NCBI GenBank assembly: GCA_023258955.1
Contig: JAHFRE010000012.1
Location: 1 to 40,541 of the forward strand
Length of the DNA: 40,541 bases
Source: Sterolibacterium sp.
GTDB taxonomy: Bacteria > Pseudomonadota > Gammaproteobacteria > Burkholderiales > Rhodocyclaceae
Direction: 5' to 3'
Below are positions 11,250 through 22,239 of this stretch, in pieces. A model generated the notes under the pieces. That model saw only the letters and a list, made by a program, of their open reading frames with translations. It did no database searches and had not been told where the DNA came from. The number at the start of each line of letters is the position of its first letter. The stretch's first letter is position 1. The translations under genes were made by a program, and so were the position numbers.

Positions 11250-11731
11250 AACTCGTTTGCAAGACCATGACCACTCCCCTGGGCCAGATGCTGCTTGCTG
11301 CCGACGAGGCCGGCCTGGTGGGCCTATGGTTCGAAGGGCAACGTCATCACCCGGACGTGGCGACATGGCGTCGGGTGAACTCGGACCCGTGGCTGGACCA
11401 GTGCGCTGAGGAAGTGAACGCGTATTTCCATGGACAGGGTCGTGACTTCAAGACACCCCGTTCGACGCTTTGGGGTACGCCGTTTCAGCGCAGCGTGTGG
11501 CAGGCGTTGGCGGCGATTCCCTGGGGAGCGACGTTGAGCTACGGTGCCCTGGCCGAACGCCTGCAGCAGCCGCGCGCGCTGCGCGCCGTCGGCGCCGCGG
11601 TGGGGCGCAATCCGTGGAGCATCGTTGTGCCCTGCCACCGGGTGCTGGGCGTCAACGGCGCCTTGACCGGATACGCCGGCGGTCTCGCGCGCAAGCGCGA
11701 GCTGCTGGGTCTGGAGGGTGTTCTGCTGTAG
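11246..11731 (+). CDS. ogt: Methylated-DNA-protein cysteine methyltransferase (O6-alkylguanine repair)
   Basis: 161 residues, normal for Ogt. The active-site motif PCHRV is intact with the acceptor cysteine at C130. The flanking GTPFQRSVWQALAAIPWG and SYGALAERL segments form the conserved DNA-binding domain. The protein removes alkyl groups from O6-guanine in a suicidal reaction. It overlaps the Ada-AlkA fusion gene by 4 bp and shares its operon. The Shine-Dalgarno GGAGG lies inside the alkA 3' end, 6 nt before the ATG. A likely bidirectional terminator follows at 11765-11787. Confidence 0.95.
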   Translation: MKLVCKTMTTPLGQMLLAADEAGLVGLWFEGQRHHPDVATWRRVNSDPWLDQCAEEVNAYFHGQGRDFKTPRSTLWGTPFQRSVWQALAAIPWGATLSYGALAERLQQPRALRAVGAAVGRNPWSIVVPCHRVLGVNGALTGYAGGLARKRELLGLEGVLL

Positions 11732-11764
11732 CCAGGACGTTGCGCCATTCGCTCAAGACGATCG

Positions 11765-11787
11765 CTTGCGGCCTGCGTGGCCGCAAG
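11765..11787. terminator. Perfect 9-bp stem-loop between convergent ogt and acyl-CoA synthetase genes
   Basis: CTTGCGGCC (11765-11773) pairs with GGCCGCAAG (11779-11787) around the loop TGCGT. It lies in the 73-bp gap between two converging genes, the expected place for a bidirectional terminator. No T-run follows on either side. Confidence 0.5.
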
Positions 11788-11804
11788 GCGCTGCCCGATC
11801 CGGC

Positions 11805-13382
<1,578 letters not shown>

Positions 13383-13401
13383 TCTAAGAAATTTCGGCCG
13401 G

Positions 13402-13421
13402 CGCTGGTGCTGACACCAGCG
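13402..13421. promoter_or_regulatory. Perfect inverted repeat (operator candidate) between divergent acyl-CoA synthetase and URO-D-like genes
   Basis: CGCTGGTG (13402-13409), spacer CTGA, CACCAGCG (13414-13421) form a perfect 8-bp-arm palindrome. On the plus strand a CATAAT -10 candidate follows at 13436-13441, so a bound dimeric regulator would overlap the -35 region. No regulator gene is adjacent. Confidence 0.5.
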
Positions 13422-13469
13422 GCGCCGGCAAAGGGCATAATAGCCGCAGAGGCAACGACGGAGGCGCAG

Positions 13470-13532
13470 ATGAAAGATCAGGACCCACGCTTGCAGCCAA
13501 GGCTGAGCGACATGAACGAGGCCGCGGCATGA
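13470..13532 (+). CDS. Possible 20-residue leader peptide overlapping the URO-D-like gene
   Basis: This small frame begins with ATG 13470 preceded by a strong GGAGG (13460-13464, 5 nt spacing). It encodes MKDQDPRLQPRLSDMNEAAA and ends in an ATGA overlap with the next gene. The best Shine-Dalgarno of the region belongs to this frame and not to the larger gene, which suggests translational coupling. There is no homology evidence. Confidence 0.4.
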   Translation: MKDQDPRLQPRLSDMNEAAA

Positions 13533-14776
13533 GCCAGACGCCAACCGCGGCCTACGATGCGCGCTGGACCCGCATCATGGATTGCGTCGCCTTGAAACAG
13601 CCGGACCGCATGCCGGTCGTGCTCTACGCCACCTTCTGGCTGGCCAAGTACGGTGGCGTCTCCTGCCGCGAGCTGATGTACGACTACGCCCAGACCCGAG
13701 CCATCGCCGAGCGGGCGGTGCTCGAGTTCGAACCCGACGCCTACAGCCCGATGGTCCTGGGCACCGCCGCCGGCCCCTCGCTCGAGGCGATCGGCTTCAA
13801 GCAGCTGCAGTGGCCCGGGCACGGGGTCGGCGACAACCAGCCCTTCCAGTATCTCGACCGTGAGTACATGAAGGCCGACGAGTACGACGACTTCATCTTC
13901 GATCCGACCGGCTACTACCTGCACACCTACCTGCCGCGCGTAGCCTCGGCCTTCGAGGGTTTCGAGCAGCTGCCGATCTTCCCCGGTCTGCACTATTTCC
14001 GTCTGGTCGGCGGTATGCGCCCCTTCGCCAAGCCGGAAGTTCGCCGGGCGCTTGAGCACGTGGTCCGCGCCGCCGAAGAGATCGACCGCTTCTCCCAGCA
14101 CCACATCGACTTCACCGCGCGCATGACCACGCTCGGCTTTCCCTGTAGCCACGGCAGCACCGCGATCGCCCCCTACGACTTCATCGCCGACTATTTCCGC
14201 GGCGCCACCGGGATGATGAAGGACCTCTACCGCAACCGCGACAAGCTGCTGGCGCTGCTCGACAAGGCCGCGGTGTTTCTGCTCAAGCAGGCGGTCGCCA
14301 CCGCCAGGGCGTCGGGCAATCCGGTGGTGTTCATCCCGATCCACTGGGCGCCCGACGCCTTCATGTCGGCCAAGCATTTCGAGACCTTCTGGTGGCCCTC
14401 CTTCCGCAAGCTGCTGATCGGTCTGATCGACGCCGAGTTGATCCCGATGCCGCTGTGGGAAGCCGATTGCACCAAGCGGCTGGAGATCATCCGCGACGTG
14501 CCGCCGGGCAAGTGCATCTATTGGTTCGAGCGCACCGACATGGTCAGGGCCTTCGAAGTCCTGGGCGACGTGGTCGCCCTGCGCGGCAATCTGTCGCCCT
14601 CGATGCTGACCACCGGCAAGCCGGAAGAGGTGGACGCCGCGGTGCGCCACCTGGCGGAGAACGTCTTCCACAAGGGCGGCAAGCTGATCCTCGACGCCGC
14701 CTTCGGCCTGCCCGACGAGACCCCGGTGGAAAACGTGCGCGCCATGTTCGACGCCGCGCGCAAATACGGCGCTTGA
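13529..14776 (+). CDS. URO-D/methyltransferase-superfamily protein (not haem-type UroD)
   Basis: 415 residues, longer than the roughly 355 of haem-pathway uroporphyrinogen decarboxylase. The sequence lacks the HemE N-terminal signature but shows the superfamily pattern: LKQPDRMPVVLYATFW near the N-terminus, HYFRLVGGMRPFAK, PLWEADCTKRLEIIRDVP and LRGNLSPSMLTTGKPEEVD. The superfamily also contains cobalamin-dependent methyltransferases (MtaA/MtbA type), where His/Cys residues bind zinc; the Cys in EADC could correspond to such a ligand. No corrinoid-protein gene is adjacent. The gene is divergent from an acyl-CoA synthetase, so it may act on an activated acid. The function is unknown. Confidence 0.8.
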   Translation: MSQTPTAAYDARWTRIMDCVALKQPDRMPVVLYATFWLAKYGGVSCRELMYDYAQTRAIAERAVLEFEPDAYSPMVLGTAAGPSLEAIGFKQLQWPGHGVGDNQPFQYLDREYMKADEYDDFIFDPTGYYLHTYLPRVASAFEGFEQLPIFPGLHYFRLVGGMRPFAKPEVRRALEHVVRAAEEIDRFSQHHIDFTARMTTLGFPCSHGSTAIAPYDFIADYFRGATGMMKDLYRNRDKLLALLDKAAVFLLKQAVATARASGNPVVFIPIHWAPDAFMSAKHFETFWWPSFRKLLIGLIDAELIPMPLWEADCTKRLEIIRDVPPGKCIYWFERTDMVRAFEVLGDVVALRGNLSPSMLTTGKPEEVDAAVRHLAENVFHKGGKLILDAAFGLPDETPVENVRAMFDAARKYGA

Positions 14777-14777
14777 G

Positions 14778-17700
14778 CTAAGACTGCAGTTCGACCAGGC
14801 ACCCCGCCTCGATGAAGTACACCGCCAGTCGGGTGGGTAGGCCCTCGTCGGCGTAGATCGCGGCGTAGCGCTCGAGCTGGGGGCGGTGACGCTCGGCTTC
14901 GGCGGCGCCGCCGCTCTCGTCGCCGAACCGCGCCAGCTTGTAGTCGATGATCCAGCGGCAGCCATCGTCGACGAAGCTGCGATCGACGACCCGCCGCACC
15001 ACCGCGCCGCCCTCGGCCAGGCTCCAGGCGCTCTCGACCTCCTGTTCGCGCCGCGCGGCCAAGAGCCAGCGTCCCAAGGTGCTCGCCAGCGTCGCCGCCA
15101 GCGCCTCTGCCAGCCGGCGCGCCCCGGCCTCGGCCTGGGCGGCAGGGTGGCCGCGGCGGGCGAGCCAGTCGGCCATCTGCGGGATCAGCGCGGTCAGCCG
15201 ATCGCCGCTCCAGCCCTCACCACCGACCCGCCCCATCATCTCCAGATAGCGATGCGCCAGGGTGCCGAGGCTGGCCTCCAGAGCGTCGCTGACGTCGGTC
15301 GCTGTCGCCGCGCGCGCAGCGCTGGCGGGGGCCGGCGCAAAGGGCGCGACCGGCGCGATGACTCGCCGCAGCGACGGCACGAAGTCCTGCTCGCGCGCCG
15401 ACGTCACACCTATCGCTGAGAGGCTCGCCGACGCGGCCGCCGTCGCCAGGGGCGTCCACAGCATCTCGGCGAAGGTGGACGCGGGCGGCCGCGCTTCGCC
15501 CGCCGCGTCCTGCTCCAGCACCGCCACCAGGTGCAGGCGGCGCCTCGCCCGCGTCGCGGCGACGTAGAGCACCCGTCGCTCCTCGTTGGCGGCGCGCTCC
15601 GCTTCGAGCAGGCGCAGGTAGTCGTAGGCGCTGGGCGCCAGGCCGCGCCGGCTGGCCGGAACCAGCGGCGCGACCACCAGGTGCAGCGCCAGGTCGGGAA
15701 AGATCACCTCCTCCCACAGCAGCAGCGGCGCCTCGTCGCTGCGTCCGCGCTTGTGCAGGCCGGGCAGGATGACGCAGTCGAACTCCAGGCCCTTGGCCTT
15801 GTGTATGGTCATGAACTGCAGCTTGCCGTCGGCGAGCGGATCGGGGGCGGCGTAGAGCTTGCCCACCTCCTCTTCCAGCCGCGCCAGCTCGAAGCGCCCG
15901 CCGGCCTCGAGACCATCGAGCAGCTCGAAATAGGCGCGCACGTCGCTCACCGCGTCGGCGCCCTCGAGACAAGCGGCGCCGCCCAGGGCCAGCCAGGTGC
16001 CCTCGATCCAGGGGCGCAGGCGCAACCTGCCCTGCTGCCGGTAGGCGCAATCGAGCACGGCGCGGACCCGCAGCAGGCGTTCCCGCCCATCGGCGGAGAG
16101 CCGCTGCAGGCGCTCCTCGTCGTGCATCAGCCGCTGCAGGGTCTGCTCCTGGTCGTCGGCAGCCAGCGCGTGCAGATCGGCCAGGGTCAGGCCGCACCAG
16201 GGCGCGCGCAGTACCCCCAGGGCGGCGACCCGGTCGGCGCGATGGGCGAGCGCCCGGGTCAGGGCGAGCAGGTCCTGCACCACCTGGCGCGCGGCCAGCG
16301 AGTCGATATCGAGCGCGGCGAAGCGCAGCTCGCCACGCTGGCGGCGGATCAGGTCGACCAGGGCGGCAAGGTGACGGCGCGAGCGCACCAGCACGGCGAT
16401 GCTTTGTCCGGGCCGGGCTGAGCGCTCCGCATCGATCAGCGCCAGCAGCGTCCTCGCTTCGAGCGCGTCGGCTGCCGCTGCCGGCGTACCCTGGGCGACG
16501 AGCAGCGGATGCAGTTCGACGCCGCTGCCCGGCGTCTCGCCGCCGCTGGCGACGAAGGGCCGATAGGCGATGGCGCCCTTGGCGGCGGCGTCGGACCGAG
16601 GAAATATCTGCGCAAAGTTGTCGTTCACCCAAGCCACCAGATTGGCCGTCGAGCGATTGTTGCGATACAGGCGCAGGGGCTCGAGCGCAACGCCGCCCAG
16701 GCCGCCGGCGGCGTTGAGGAAGAGTCCGACCTCGGCCTTGCGGAAGCGGTAGATCGACTGCATTGGATCGCCGACGAGGAACAGGGTGCGGCCGTCGCCG
16801 GGCGTCCAGCCGGCGCTCAGGCGCGACAAGAGCTGCACCTGGGTCGGGCTGGTGTCCTGGAATTCATCGACCAGCAGGTGGCCGATGCGGTAGTCGAGCT
16901 GCAGCGCCAGATCGCTCGGCTCGTCGTCGTCGCCCAGAGCGAGCAGCGAGCGCTGCGCCACTTCGACGAAGTCGACCTCGCCGGCGGCGCGAAACACCTG
17001 CCACAGCTCGGCCGCCGCCAAGGTCAACAAGCGCCGCAGCGTGTCGACGATGGTCCAGTCGCCGGCTCCGTAGCTCGCCTCGGGCAGCTCCCTGAGGCGC
17101 GCCAGCGCGTCTTGCGCTTCGGGCTGCACCGCCAGCGCCGCGATGCAGGCGGCCAGCGCCTTCTTGTGCGGTTCGGCTTCTTTGGCCGGGGGCAGGCCGA
17201 GGTTCTTGTTGAAGACCTTGCGCAGGCCGCCCTCCTTGGTCAGCAGCAGCACCAGCAGCGCGCGCCAACGGTCGAGGTCGGCGAGCTCTGCCGACAGCGG
17301 TTCCTGCCACTCGGCGAGGGCGGCGAGCTGTGCGTCAGCAGCGCTTTCCGGCTGATTGGCGGCAGCGAAGCGCGCCGCTGCCATGATGCTGCCCTGCAGC
17401 CGCGGGTCTAGGCACAGCGCTGCCGCCGTCAGATCGCGCGTGATCAGCTCGGCGAGCCCGGACTCCGCCAGCTCGCGCGGCGAGGCCGCCAGGCCCAGGC
17501 GCAGCCACTGGTCGCGCCGCGCCAGCATGCTGACTACCAGGCGCTGAAAGCTGTCGGCGTCGTTGTCGAGATAGCGCAGGGCGGAAACGAGCAGCGCCGC
17601 GATCTCTTCGTCGTCGCCATCGAGTCGGGCCAGCAGGCGCCGCGCCGCCTCCTCGTAGTGCAGCCGCGCGTCGTCGCGCACCGCGGGTTGGGCACCGAAG

Positions 17701-18119
17701 CGCGAAAGCAGAGGCATCTGTCGCGCCAGGCTGGCGGAGAGCGCGTCCATGGTCATGATGCGCAGGCGCAGCGGTTGCTCTTGCAAGCGCCAGCCGCGGT
17801 GGGCGCTGCGCGTGAGCGCCGCGCCCGCCAGCTCATAGGTGATGCGCTTGTGCGCGGCCTCGGGCATTCGCGCGGCGGCCGCGGCCGCGAGGGCGTCGCT
17901 GATGCGGTTCTTCATCTCCGCCGCCGCCTTGTTGGTGAAGGTCAGAGCGACGATCTCCTCGGGCTCCTCGACCACCGCGAGCAAGCGCAGGTAGCGCTGG
18001 GTCAGCAGTTCGGTCTTGCCCGCCCCGGCCGGTGCCTCGACGATGAAGGAGGCGAGCTCGAGGGCGCGGCGCCGGCTCGCTTCATCCTCGGCCAGCAGCC
18101 CGTCGTCGACCACGCTCAC
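14778..18119 (-). CDS. UvrD/RecB-family helicase-nuclease, AddA-like
   Basis: 1113 residues from GTG 18119, chosen because it overlaps the upstream stop (GTGA) and starts just ahead of the first helicase motif; the longer frame upstream is a GC-rich shadow of the preceding gene. Superfamily 1 helicase motifs appear in order: Walker A EAPAGAGKT (about 28-36), LLVDEFQDTSPTQ, GDPMQSIYRFRKAE, TIHKAKGLEFDCVILPG and YVAATRARRRLHLVA. The C-terminus has a RecB-type nuclease motif (VVDRSFVDDGCRWIIDYK). It should unwind and resect double-strand DNA ends, working with the product of the overlapping upstream gene. Its stop is 1 bp from that of the converging URO-D-like gene. Confidence 0.92.
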   Translation of the reverse strand: MSVVDDGLLAEDEASRRRALELASFIVEAPAGAGKTELLTQRYLRLLAVVEEPEEIVALTFTNKAAAEMKNRISDALAAAAAARMPEAAHKRITYELAGAALTRSAHRGWRLQEQPLRLRIMTMDALSASLARQMPLLSRFGAQPAVRDDARLHYEEAARRLLARLDGDDEEIAALLVSALRYLDNDADSFQRLVVSMLARRDQWLRLGLAASPRELAESGLAELITRDLTAAALCLDPRLQGSIMAAARFAAANQPESAADAQLAALAEWQEPLSAELADLDRWRALLVLLLTKEGGLRKVFNKNLGLPPAKEAEPHKKALAACIAALAVQPEAQDALARLRELPEASYGAGDWTIVDTLRRLLTLAAAELWQVFRAAGEVDFVEVAQRSLLALGDDDEPSDLALQLDYRIGHLLVDEFQDTSPTQVQLLSRLSAGWTPGDGRTLFLVGDPMQSIYRFRKAEVGLFLNAAGGLGGVALEPLRLYRNNRSTANLVAWVNDNFAQIFPRSDAAAKGAIAYRPFVASGGETPGSGVELHPLLVAQGTPAAAADALEARTLLALIDAERSARPGQSIAVLVRSRRHLAALVDLIRRQRGELRFAALDIDSLAARQVVQDLLALTRALAHRADRVAALGVLRAPWCGLTLADLHALAADDQEQTLQRLMHDEERLQRLSADGRERLLRVRAVLDCAYRQQGRLRLRPWIEGTWLALGGAACLEGADAVSDVRAYFELLDGLEAGGRFELARLEEEVGKLYAAPDPLADGKLQFMTIHKAKGLEFDCVILPGLHKRGRSDEAPLLLWEEVIFPDLALHLVVAPLVPASRRGLAPSAYDYLRLLEAERAANEERRVLYVAATRARRRLHLVAVLEQDAAGEARPPASTFAEMLWTPLATAAASASLSAIGVTSAREQDFVPSLRRVIAPVAPFAPAPASAARAATATDVSDALEASLGTLAHRYLEMMGRVGGEGWSGDRLTALIPQMADWLARRGHPAAQAEAGARRLAEALAATLASTLGRWLLAARREQEVESAWSLAEGGAVVRRVVDRSFVDDGCRWIIDYKLARFGDESGGAAEAERHRPQLERYAAIYADEGLPTRLAVYFIEAGCLVELQS

Positions 18120-20812
18120 GGCGAGGGCTCCCGCTCTTCGAGCTGGCGCCGCCGCTCGGCCAGGCGCAACAGGGGCAGCACTTCGCAATAGGCGAGCTCG
18201 GCCTCGGCGCGAAACGCCACCCGCGCCTCGCCCGCCACGAATTCGCGCGCCACGACGGCCAGGCGACGGCGCCAGTTGTCGAGCAAGCCCTGCCAATCGC
18301 CATCGCTGGGAAACAGCCGGCGCGCCGCGGCGTCGGCGATGCCGGCGACCTTGGGCAACAGGCCCGCTTGCGCCGCGATGCCGGAGAAGGCGCATTGGTC
18401 GAGCCTGACCCGAGCCAGCGCCACCGCCGCCGGCGGCGGCTGCTGCAGCACCGCGTAGATCGGCAGCTGCGGCTCCGCCATACGTTCGGCGCCCCAGCTG
18501 GCGGTGCGGCCGGCGCGGCCGGTCTTGTAGTCGATGATCAGTGAGCGACCATCGGCGAGTTGGTCGATGCGATCGACCACCACGCGCAGCTTCAGGCCTT
18601 CGAGCTCGACCTCGCTCGAACTCTCGCAGGCGATCACGCGAAAGGGCTGGGGTCGGGCGAGCTCGAACTCCACCCAGGCGGCGACCAGGGTACGCAGCCG
18701 CTCCTCCTCCAGTTCGAGAAAGCGCGGCGACAGCCCCTCTTCCCGCTCCGCGTTGAAGCGCTGCAAGCTCTCGCTCGCGGCGCGCGCGACCGCCTCGAGC
18801 CGGGCGCTGTGCCCCAGGGCCAGCAGCTCCTCGCTCGCGCGGCCGTTCCAGAAACGCTCCAGGGCGCGGTGCACCAGGGCGCCGCGTTCGCCGCCGGAGA
18901 GGCCCAGCACCGGCTGCGCCAGCTGCTTGGCGCCGAGCCGGTAGCGATAGTAGGCCCAGGCCGGGCACACCGCCTGGGCACCGAGCAACGCCGTGCCGCC
19001 ACGCATCTCCGGCGCCGACAGCGGCGGCCCCTGCGCATCGAGGATCGACTCCATGACAGCGCTCCCCGCCAGGGTTTCGATCAGCGTCGCGGCTGCGGCC
19101 AACTCAACCTCGGGCAGCGCCGCGATCAGGGGGCTGGGGCGCAGCTGTCGATCGCCCTCACCGCGCGCCCAGGAGAAGTGCAGCTCGCGCGCGCTGCAAA
19201 GGAGACGAGCGTGCACCGCCAGCGCGAATCGGCTCTGCACCTCGCCCGAGGCGCCGGGGCTCGCCGCCTGACGCTGCAACTCGGCCGGCAGCAGCGGATT
19301 GGGCGAGGCCGACGGCGGCCACAGCTGGGCGTTCATGCCCATCACCCAGAGCCCGTCGAGCGGCGCCGCCAGCGCCTCGAGCAGGCCCATCACCTCCAGC
19401 GCCGGCTCGGCCTCGGTCTCCGGCTGGAAGACGCGATCGCGACAGAGCTGCGCCAGGCGGCTTTGCGCTTCGACCATGCTGACGCGGCCGGCGACCCGAT
19501 CGAGCTCGGCGAGTCCGCTCAGGATTTCGAAGAAGGCCTGCTGCGCCTGGTACTCGTGGCTCGACAGGGCGCGCCCGCCCGGCCAGGCGGCGGCTTCCAG
19601 GAGTTGCGCCAAGCTCGTCGCCCAGGCCGAGGGAAGCTGGCGCGCCGGTTGCGCGCGCGCCAGCTCCTGCAAGCGGGTCAGATCGGCGACCAGCCGCTCG
19701 AGCGGCAGACCGCGCGCCGCTTCGCGCGCCGTCAGGCGCAGCGCTTGCGGCAGATTGGTGACGAGCGGCAACCGCTGGCGCAGCCGCGCGTCCAAGCGGG
19801 CGCGGGCGTCGGCTTCGTCGATCGAGGCCGACCAGTAGGGATCGCGCAGCAGCAGCGAAAACTCTTCCTGCATCAGGCGCCGCGGCGCAGCGGCCAGGGC
19901 GAGCAGGCGCAGCGCCGTGGCGACGATGCCGCGGCTGGCCAGCGGCGGCCCCAGGGAAAAGTTGTAGCGCCGCGCCGCTTCGCACAGCGACGGATCGAGG
20001 CAGGCGGGATCGAGCGCTTCGTCGAGCACGGCCTCGAGCGGCTCGCGCAGGCTGGACAGCTCGGGCACCACCAGGCCCAGCCGCGCCCGCGGATTCGCCG
20101 CCAGACGCTCGCGCGCCCAGGCCGCCGCGGCGCGGCACTCGGCCAGGCGATCGGGCATGGGATGAGCCACCGCCGCGGCAGGAGTCGCCGCGACCAGGCG
20201 CAGCTCGCAGACCTCGACGCCGCGCGCCTCCAGCACCGCGATCAGGCGCAGCTCCTGCGGGTTGTAGCGGTCGAAGCCGGCGACGGCGACGACCGGCGGC
20301 AGGCGCCCTGCGCCCGCGGCGAGCGCGTCGAGCTGCCGCTCGGCGAGACTGGCGGCGTCGCAGCCGTCGACCGCGGCGGCCAGACGGCGGAACTCCTTGC
20401 GCCAGCGCAGAAACGCCCGCGTCTCCTCGCCGCCCGCCGCCGGGGCCAGGCGCAAGCGCCAGCGCTCGACCAGGGCGTTGGCCTGGATCGCCGCACGCGC
20501 CAGGCCGTCGCGATCGAACAGCGCCTCGGCCGCCCCGCCCTGGACGATCGCCCGCTCCCACAGCAATCGCTCCTCGACCTCCGACAGGGGATGGGCGAGC
20601 GGCTCGATCTCACCGGCGAGTTGGGCCTCACCGAGGCACTGGGCGAGCCACAGCTCCGGCGTTTGGCTGTCGAGGGTGGGCCAGCGTTGGCGCCCGCGCG
20701 CCAGCTGCAGGGCGTCGTGGCGGCGGCGCAGAGCGAGCGCCAGGCGCAGGGTCGAGCACAGCACCAGCGCCGCCGGCGCCAGCTCCTCGATGCCTCTGCC
20801 GACGCGCTCCAC
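18116..20812 (-). CDS. AddB/RecB-like PD-(D/E)XK nuclease, DNA repair partner of the helicase
   Basis: 898 residues from GTG 20812, 8 nt after the rmuC stop. The N-terminal two thirds resemble an inactivated helicase (LWVMGMNAQLWPPSASPNPL is typical of AddB-like proteins), with no Walker A. The C-terminal nuclease carries CPAWAYYRYRLGA, VVVDRIDQLADGRSLIIDYK (DYK at about 761-763) and a final AELAYCEVLPLLRLAE. The full set of four AddB iron-sulfur cysteines is not evident. Betaproteobacteria carry such a protein beside a UvrD-like helicase; I recall the family name 'probable DNA repair protein' (TIGR03623). It overlaps the helicase gene by 4 bp, implying a stoichiometric complex for end processing. 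Confidence 0.88.
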   Translation of the reverse strand: MERVGRGIEELAPAALVLCSTLRLALALRRRHDALQLARGRQRWPTLDSQTPELWLAQCLGEAQLAGEIEPLAHPLSEVEERLLWERAIVQGGAAEALFDRDGLARAAIQANALVERWRLRLAPAAGGEETRAFLRWRKEFRRLAAAVDGCDAASLAERQLDALAAGAGRLPPVVAVAGFDRYNPQELRLIAVLEARGVEVCELRLVAATPAAAVAHPMPDRLAECRAAAAWARERLAANPRARLGLVVPELSSLREPLEAVLDEALDPACLDPSLCEAARRYNFSLGPPLASRGIVATALRLLALAAAPRRLMQEEFSLLLRDPYWSASIDEADARARLDARLRQRLPLVTNLPQALRLTAREAARGLPLERLVADLTRLQELARAQPARQLPSAWATSLAQLLEAAAWPGGRALSSHEYQAQQAFFEILSGLAELDRVAGRVSMVEAQSRLAQLCRDRVFQPETEAEPALEVMGLLEALAAPLDGLWVMGMNAQLWPPSASPNPLLPAELQRQAASPGASGEVQSRFALAVHARLLCSARELHFSWARGEGDRQLRPSPLIAALPEVELAAAATLIETLAGSAVMESILDAQGPPLSAPEMRGGTALLGAQAVCPAWAYYRYRLGAKQLAQPVLGLSGGERGALVHRALERFWNGRASEELLALGHSARLEAVARAASESLQRFNAEREEGLSPRFLELEEERLRTLVAAWVEFELARPQPFRVIACESSSEVELEGLKLRVVVDRIDQLADGRSLIIDYKTGRAGRTASWGAERMAEPQLPIYAVLQQPPPAAVALARVRLDQCAFSGIAAQAGLLPKVAGIADAAARRLFPSDGDWQGLLDNWRRRLAVVAREFVAGEARVAFRAEAELAYCEVLPLLRLAERRRQLEEREPSP

Positions 20813-20820
20813 GGGCGAAT

Positions 20821-22239
20821 CTACTCGCGCGGCAGCTGCTGCAGCTCGGGGGCCTGCACCAGGCGGGTGGTCGCTTCGACCGGAGCGAGCTCGCGGATCT
20901 CGCGGTCCTCGGGGGCGGCTTTGAGGTCACGGAACTTGCGCGCCGACACCAGCACCCGCGACTCCAGCGTCGCCACCGACTTGTTGTAGGCGCCGACGGC
21001 GTTACCCAGGTGTTTGCCGACGTCGCCCCAGTGGTCGGCCAGCACCGCCAGGCGTTCGTAGAGCTCGCGACCGAGGGCGCTGATCTCCAGCGCGTTCTCC
21101 GCCAGGGCCTCCTGCTTCCAGCCGAAGGCCACCGCGCGCAATAGCGCGATCAAGGTGGTCGGGGTGGCGAGGATCACCTTCTGCTCGACTCCCTGCTCGA
21201 TCAGGCTGGGATCGGCTTCGAGCGCCGCCGCGTAGAAGGTCTCGCCGGGCAGAAACAGCACCACGAAATCCGGCGAGGGCTGGAATTGGTCCTGATAGGA
21301 CTTGCGGCCGAGCTTGACCAGGTGGTCCCTGACGTGGCGCGCGTGGTCGGCCAGCTTGCGCCGGCGCGCCGCCTCGTCCTCGATCTCCAGCGCGTCCAGA
21401 TAGGCGGCCAGCGGCGCCTTGGCATCGACCACGATGTTCTTGCCGCCGGGCAGCTTGATGATCATGTCCGGGCGCAGGCGGCCCTCCTCGGTATCGGTGC
21501 TCTCCTGCTCGTAGAAGTCGCAGTGGTCGAGCATGCCGGCCATCTCCACGACCCGCTTCAACTGCAGCTCGCCCCAGCGACCGCGGGTCTGCGGCGCGCG
21601 CAGCGCCTTGACCAGGTTGGCCGTCTCCTGCTTCAACTGCCCCTGGCTCTCGGCCAGCGACTTGACCTGTTCGGTCAGCGTCGCGTAGGCGCTCTGGCGG
21701 CTCTTCTCGACCTCGCGCACCTGCTGTTCGAATTTTTCGAGGGTCGTCTTCACCGGTGCCACCAGCTCGACGATGGCCTGCTCGCGCTTGGCCAATTCGC
21801 CCTTCGCCCCCTCCTGGAACTTGCCCAGGGTGGCGTGCGCCAGTTCGAGGAAGGACTGGTTGTTGCGCGCCAGCGCCTCGACCGAGAGCAGCTTGAAGGC
21901 GTTGGCAAAGGACTCGCGGGTGGTCTCCAGCGTCGCCAGCTTTTCCTGGACCGCGAGCCGCTCCTGCTCCAGCGTCGCGGCGAGCTCCGCCTCGCGCGCC
22001 CGCAGCCGCCCACCCTCTTCGCGCAAGCCCTCGAGCAGGTTCGCCTGTTGCGCCATCTCGACACGCAGCCGCGCCAACTCCTCCTCGCGCCCCTTCAGGC
22101 GCTCAGCCACCGCCGCAAGTTCGGCAGCCACCTCGAGCGCCCCCTCGTTCCTAAGCCTGCGCATCGGACCGGCGAGCCCCCAGCGCATCAAAAAAGCGCC
22201 GACCAGCGCGCCGGCAAGCACAGCGATCAGGATTTCCAT
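20821..22239 (-). CDS. rmuC: DNA recombination protein RmuC
   Basis: 472 residues. There is one N-terminal membrane helix ([20 protein letters not shown]). A long coiled-coil region of about residues 40-200 is rich in Glu, Leu and Arg. The RmuC domain follows, containing [39 protein letters not shown] and [14 protein letters not shown]. RmuC proteins limit DNA inversions at short repeats and have a restriction-nuclease-like fold. It is the first gene of a compact minus-strand operon with the AddB-like and AddA-like genes, so all three products act on broken or recombining DNA. The start ATG 22239 is unambiguous. Confidence 0.94.
   Translation of the reverse strand: MEILIAVLAGALVGAFLMRWGLAGPMRRLRNEGALEVAAELAAVAERLKGREEELARLRVEMAQQANLLEGLREEGGRLRAREAELAATLEQERLAVQEKLATLETTRESFANAFKLLSVEALARNNQSFLELAHATLGKFQEGAKGELAKREQAIVELVAPVKTTLEKFEQQVREVEKSRQSAYATLTEQVKSLAESQGQLKQETANLVKALRAPQTRGRWGELQLKRVVEMAGMLDHCDFYEQESTDTEEGRLRPDMIIKLPGGKNIVVDAKAPLAAYLDALEIEDEAARRRKLADHARHVRDHLVKLGRKSYQDQFQPSPDFVVLFLPGETFYAAALEADPSLIEQGVEQKVILATPTTLIALLRAVAFGWKQEALAENALEISALGRELYERLAVLADHWGDVGKHLGNAVGAYNKSVATLESRVLVSARKFRDLKAAPEDREIRELAPVEATTRLVQAPELQQLPRE

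Noticed and set aside
13383-13544. N-terminal extension of the acyl-CoA synthetase to 13544
   Set aside because: It would cross the divergent promoter and palindrome and encodes a Cys/Arg-rich stretch with no resemblance to the family.
18120-18968. N-terminal extension of the AddA-like gene to 18968
   Set aside because: The added 283 residues are an Arg/Gly/Ala-rich frame-shifted shadow of the AddB-like gene. GTG 18119 overlaps the AddB-like stop as expected for coupled genes.
18560-20989. 809-codon open frame on the plus strand opposite the AddB-like gene
   Set aside because: It is an antisense shadow of a high-GC coding region. Its protein is Arg/Gln-rich without domains, while the minus strand has clear nuclease motifs.
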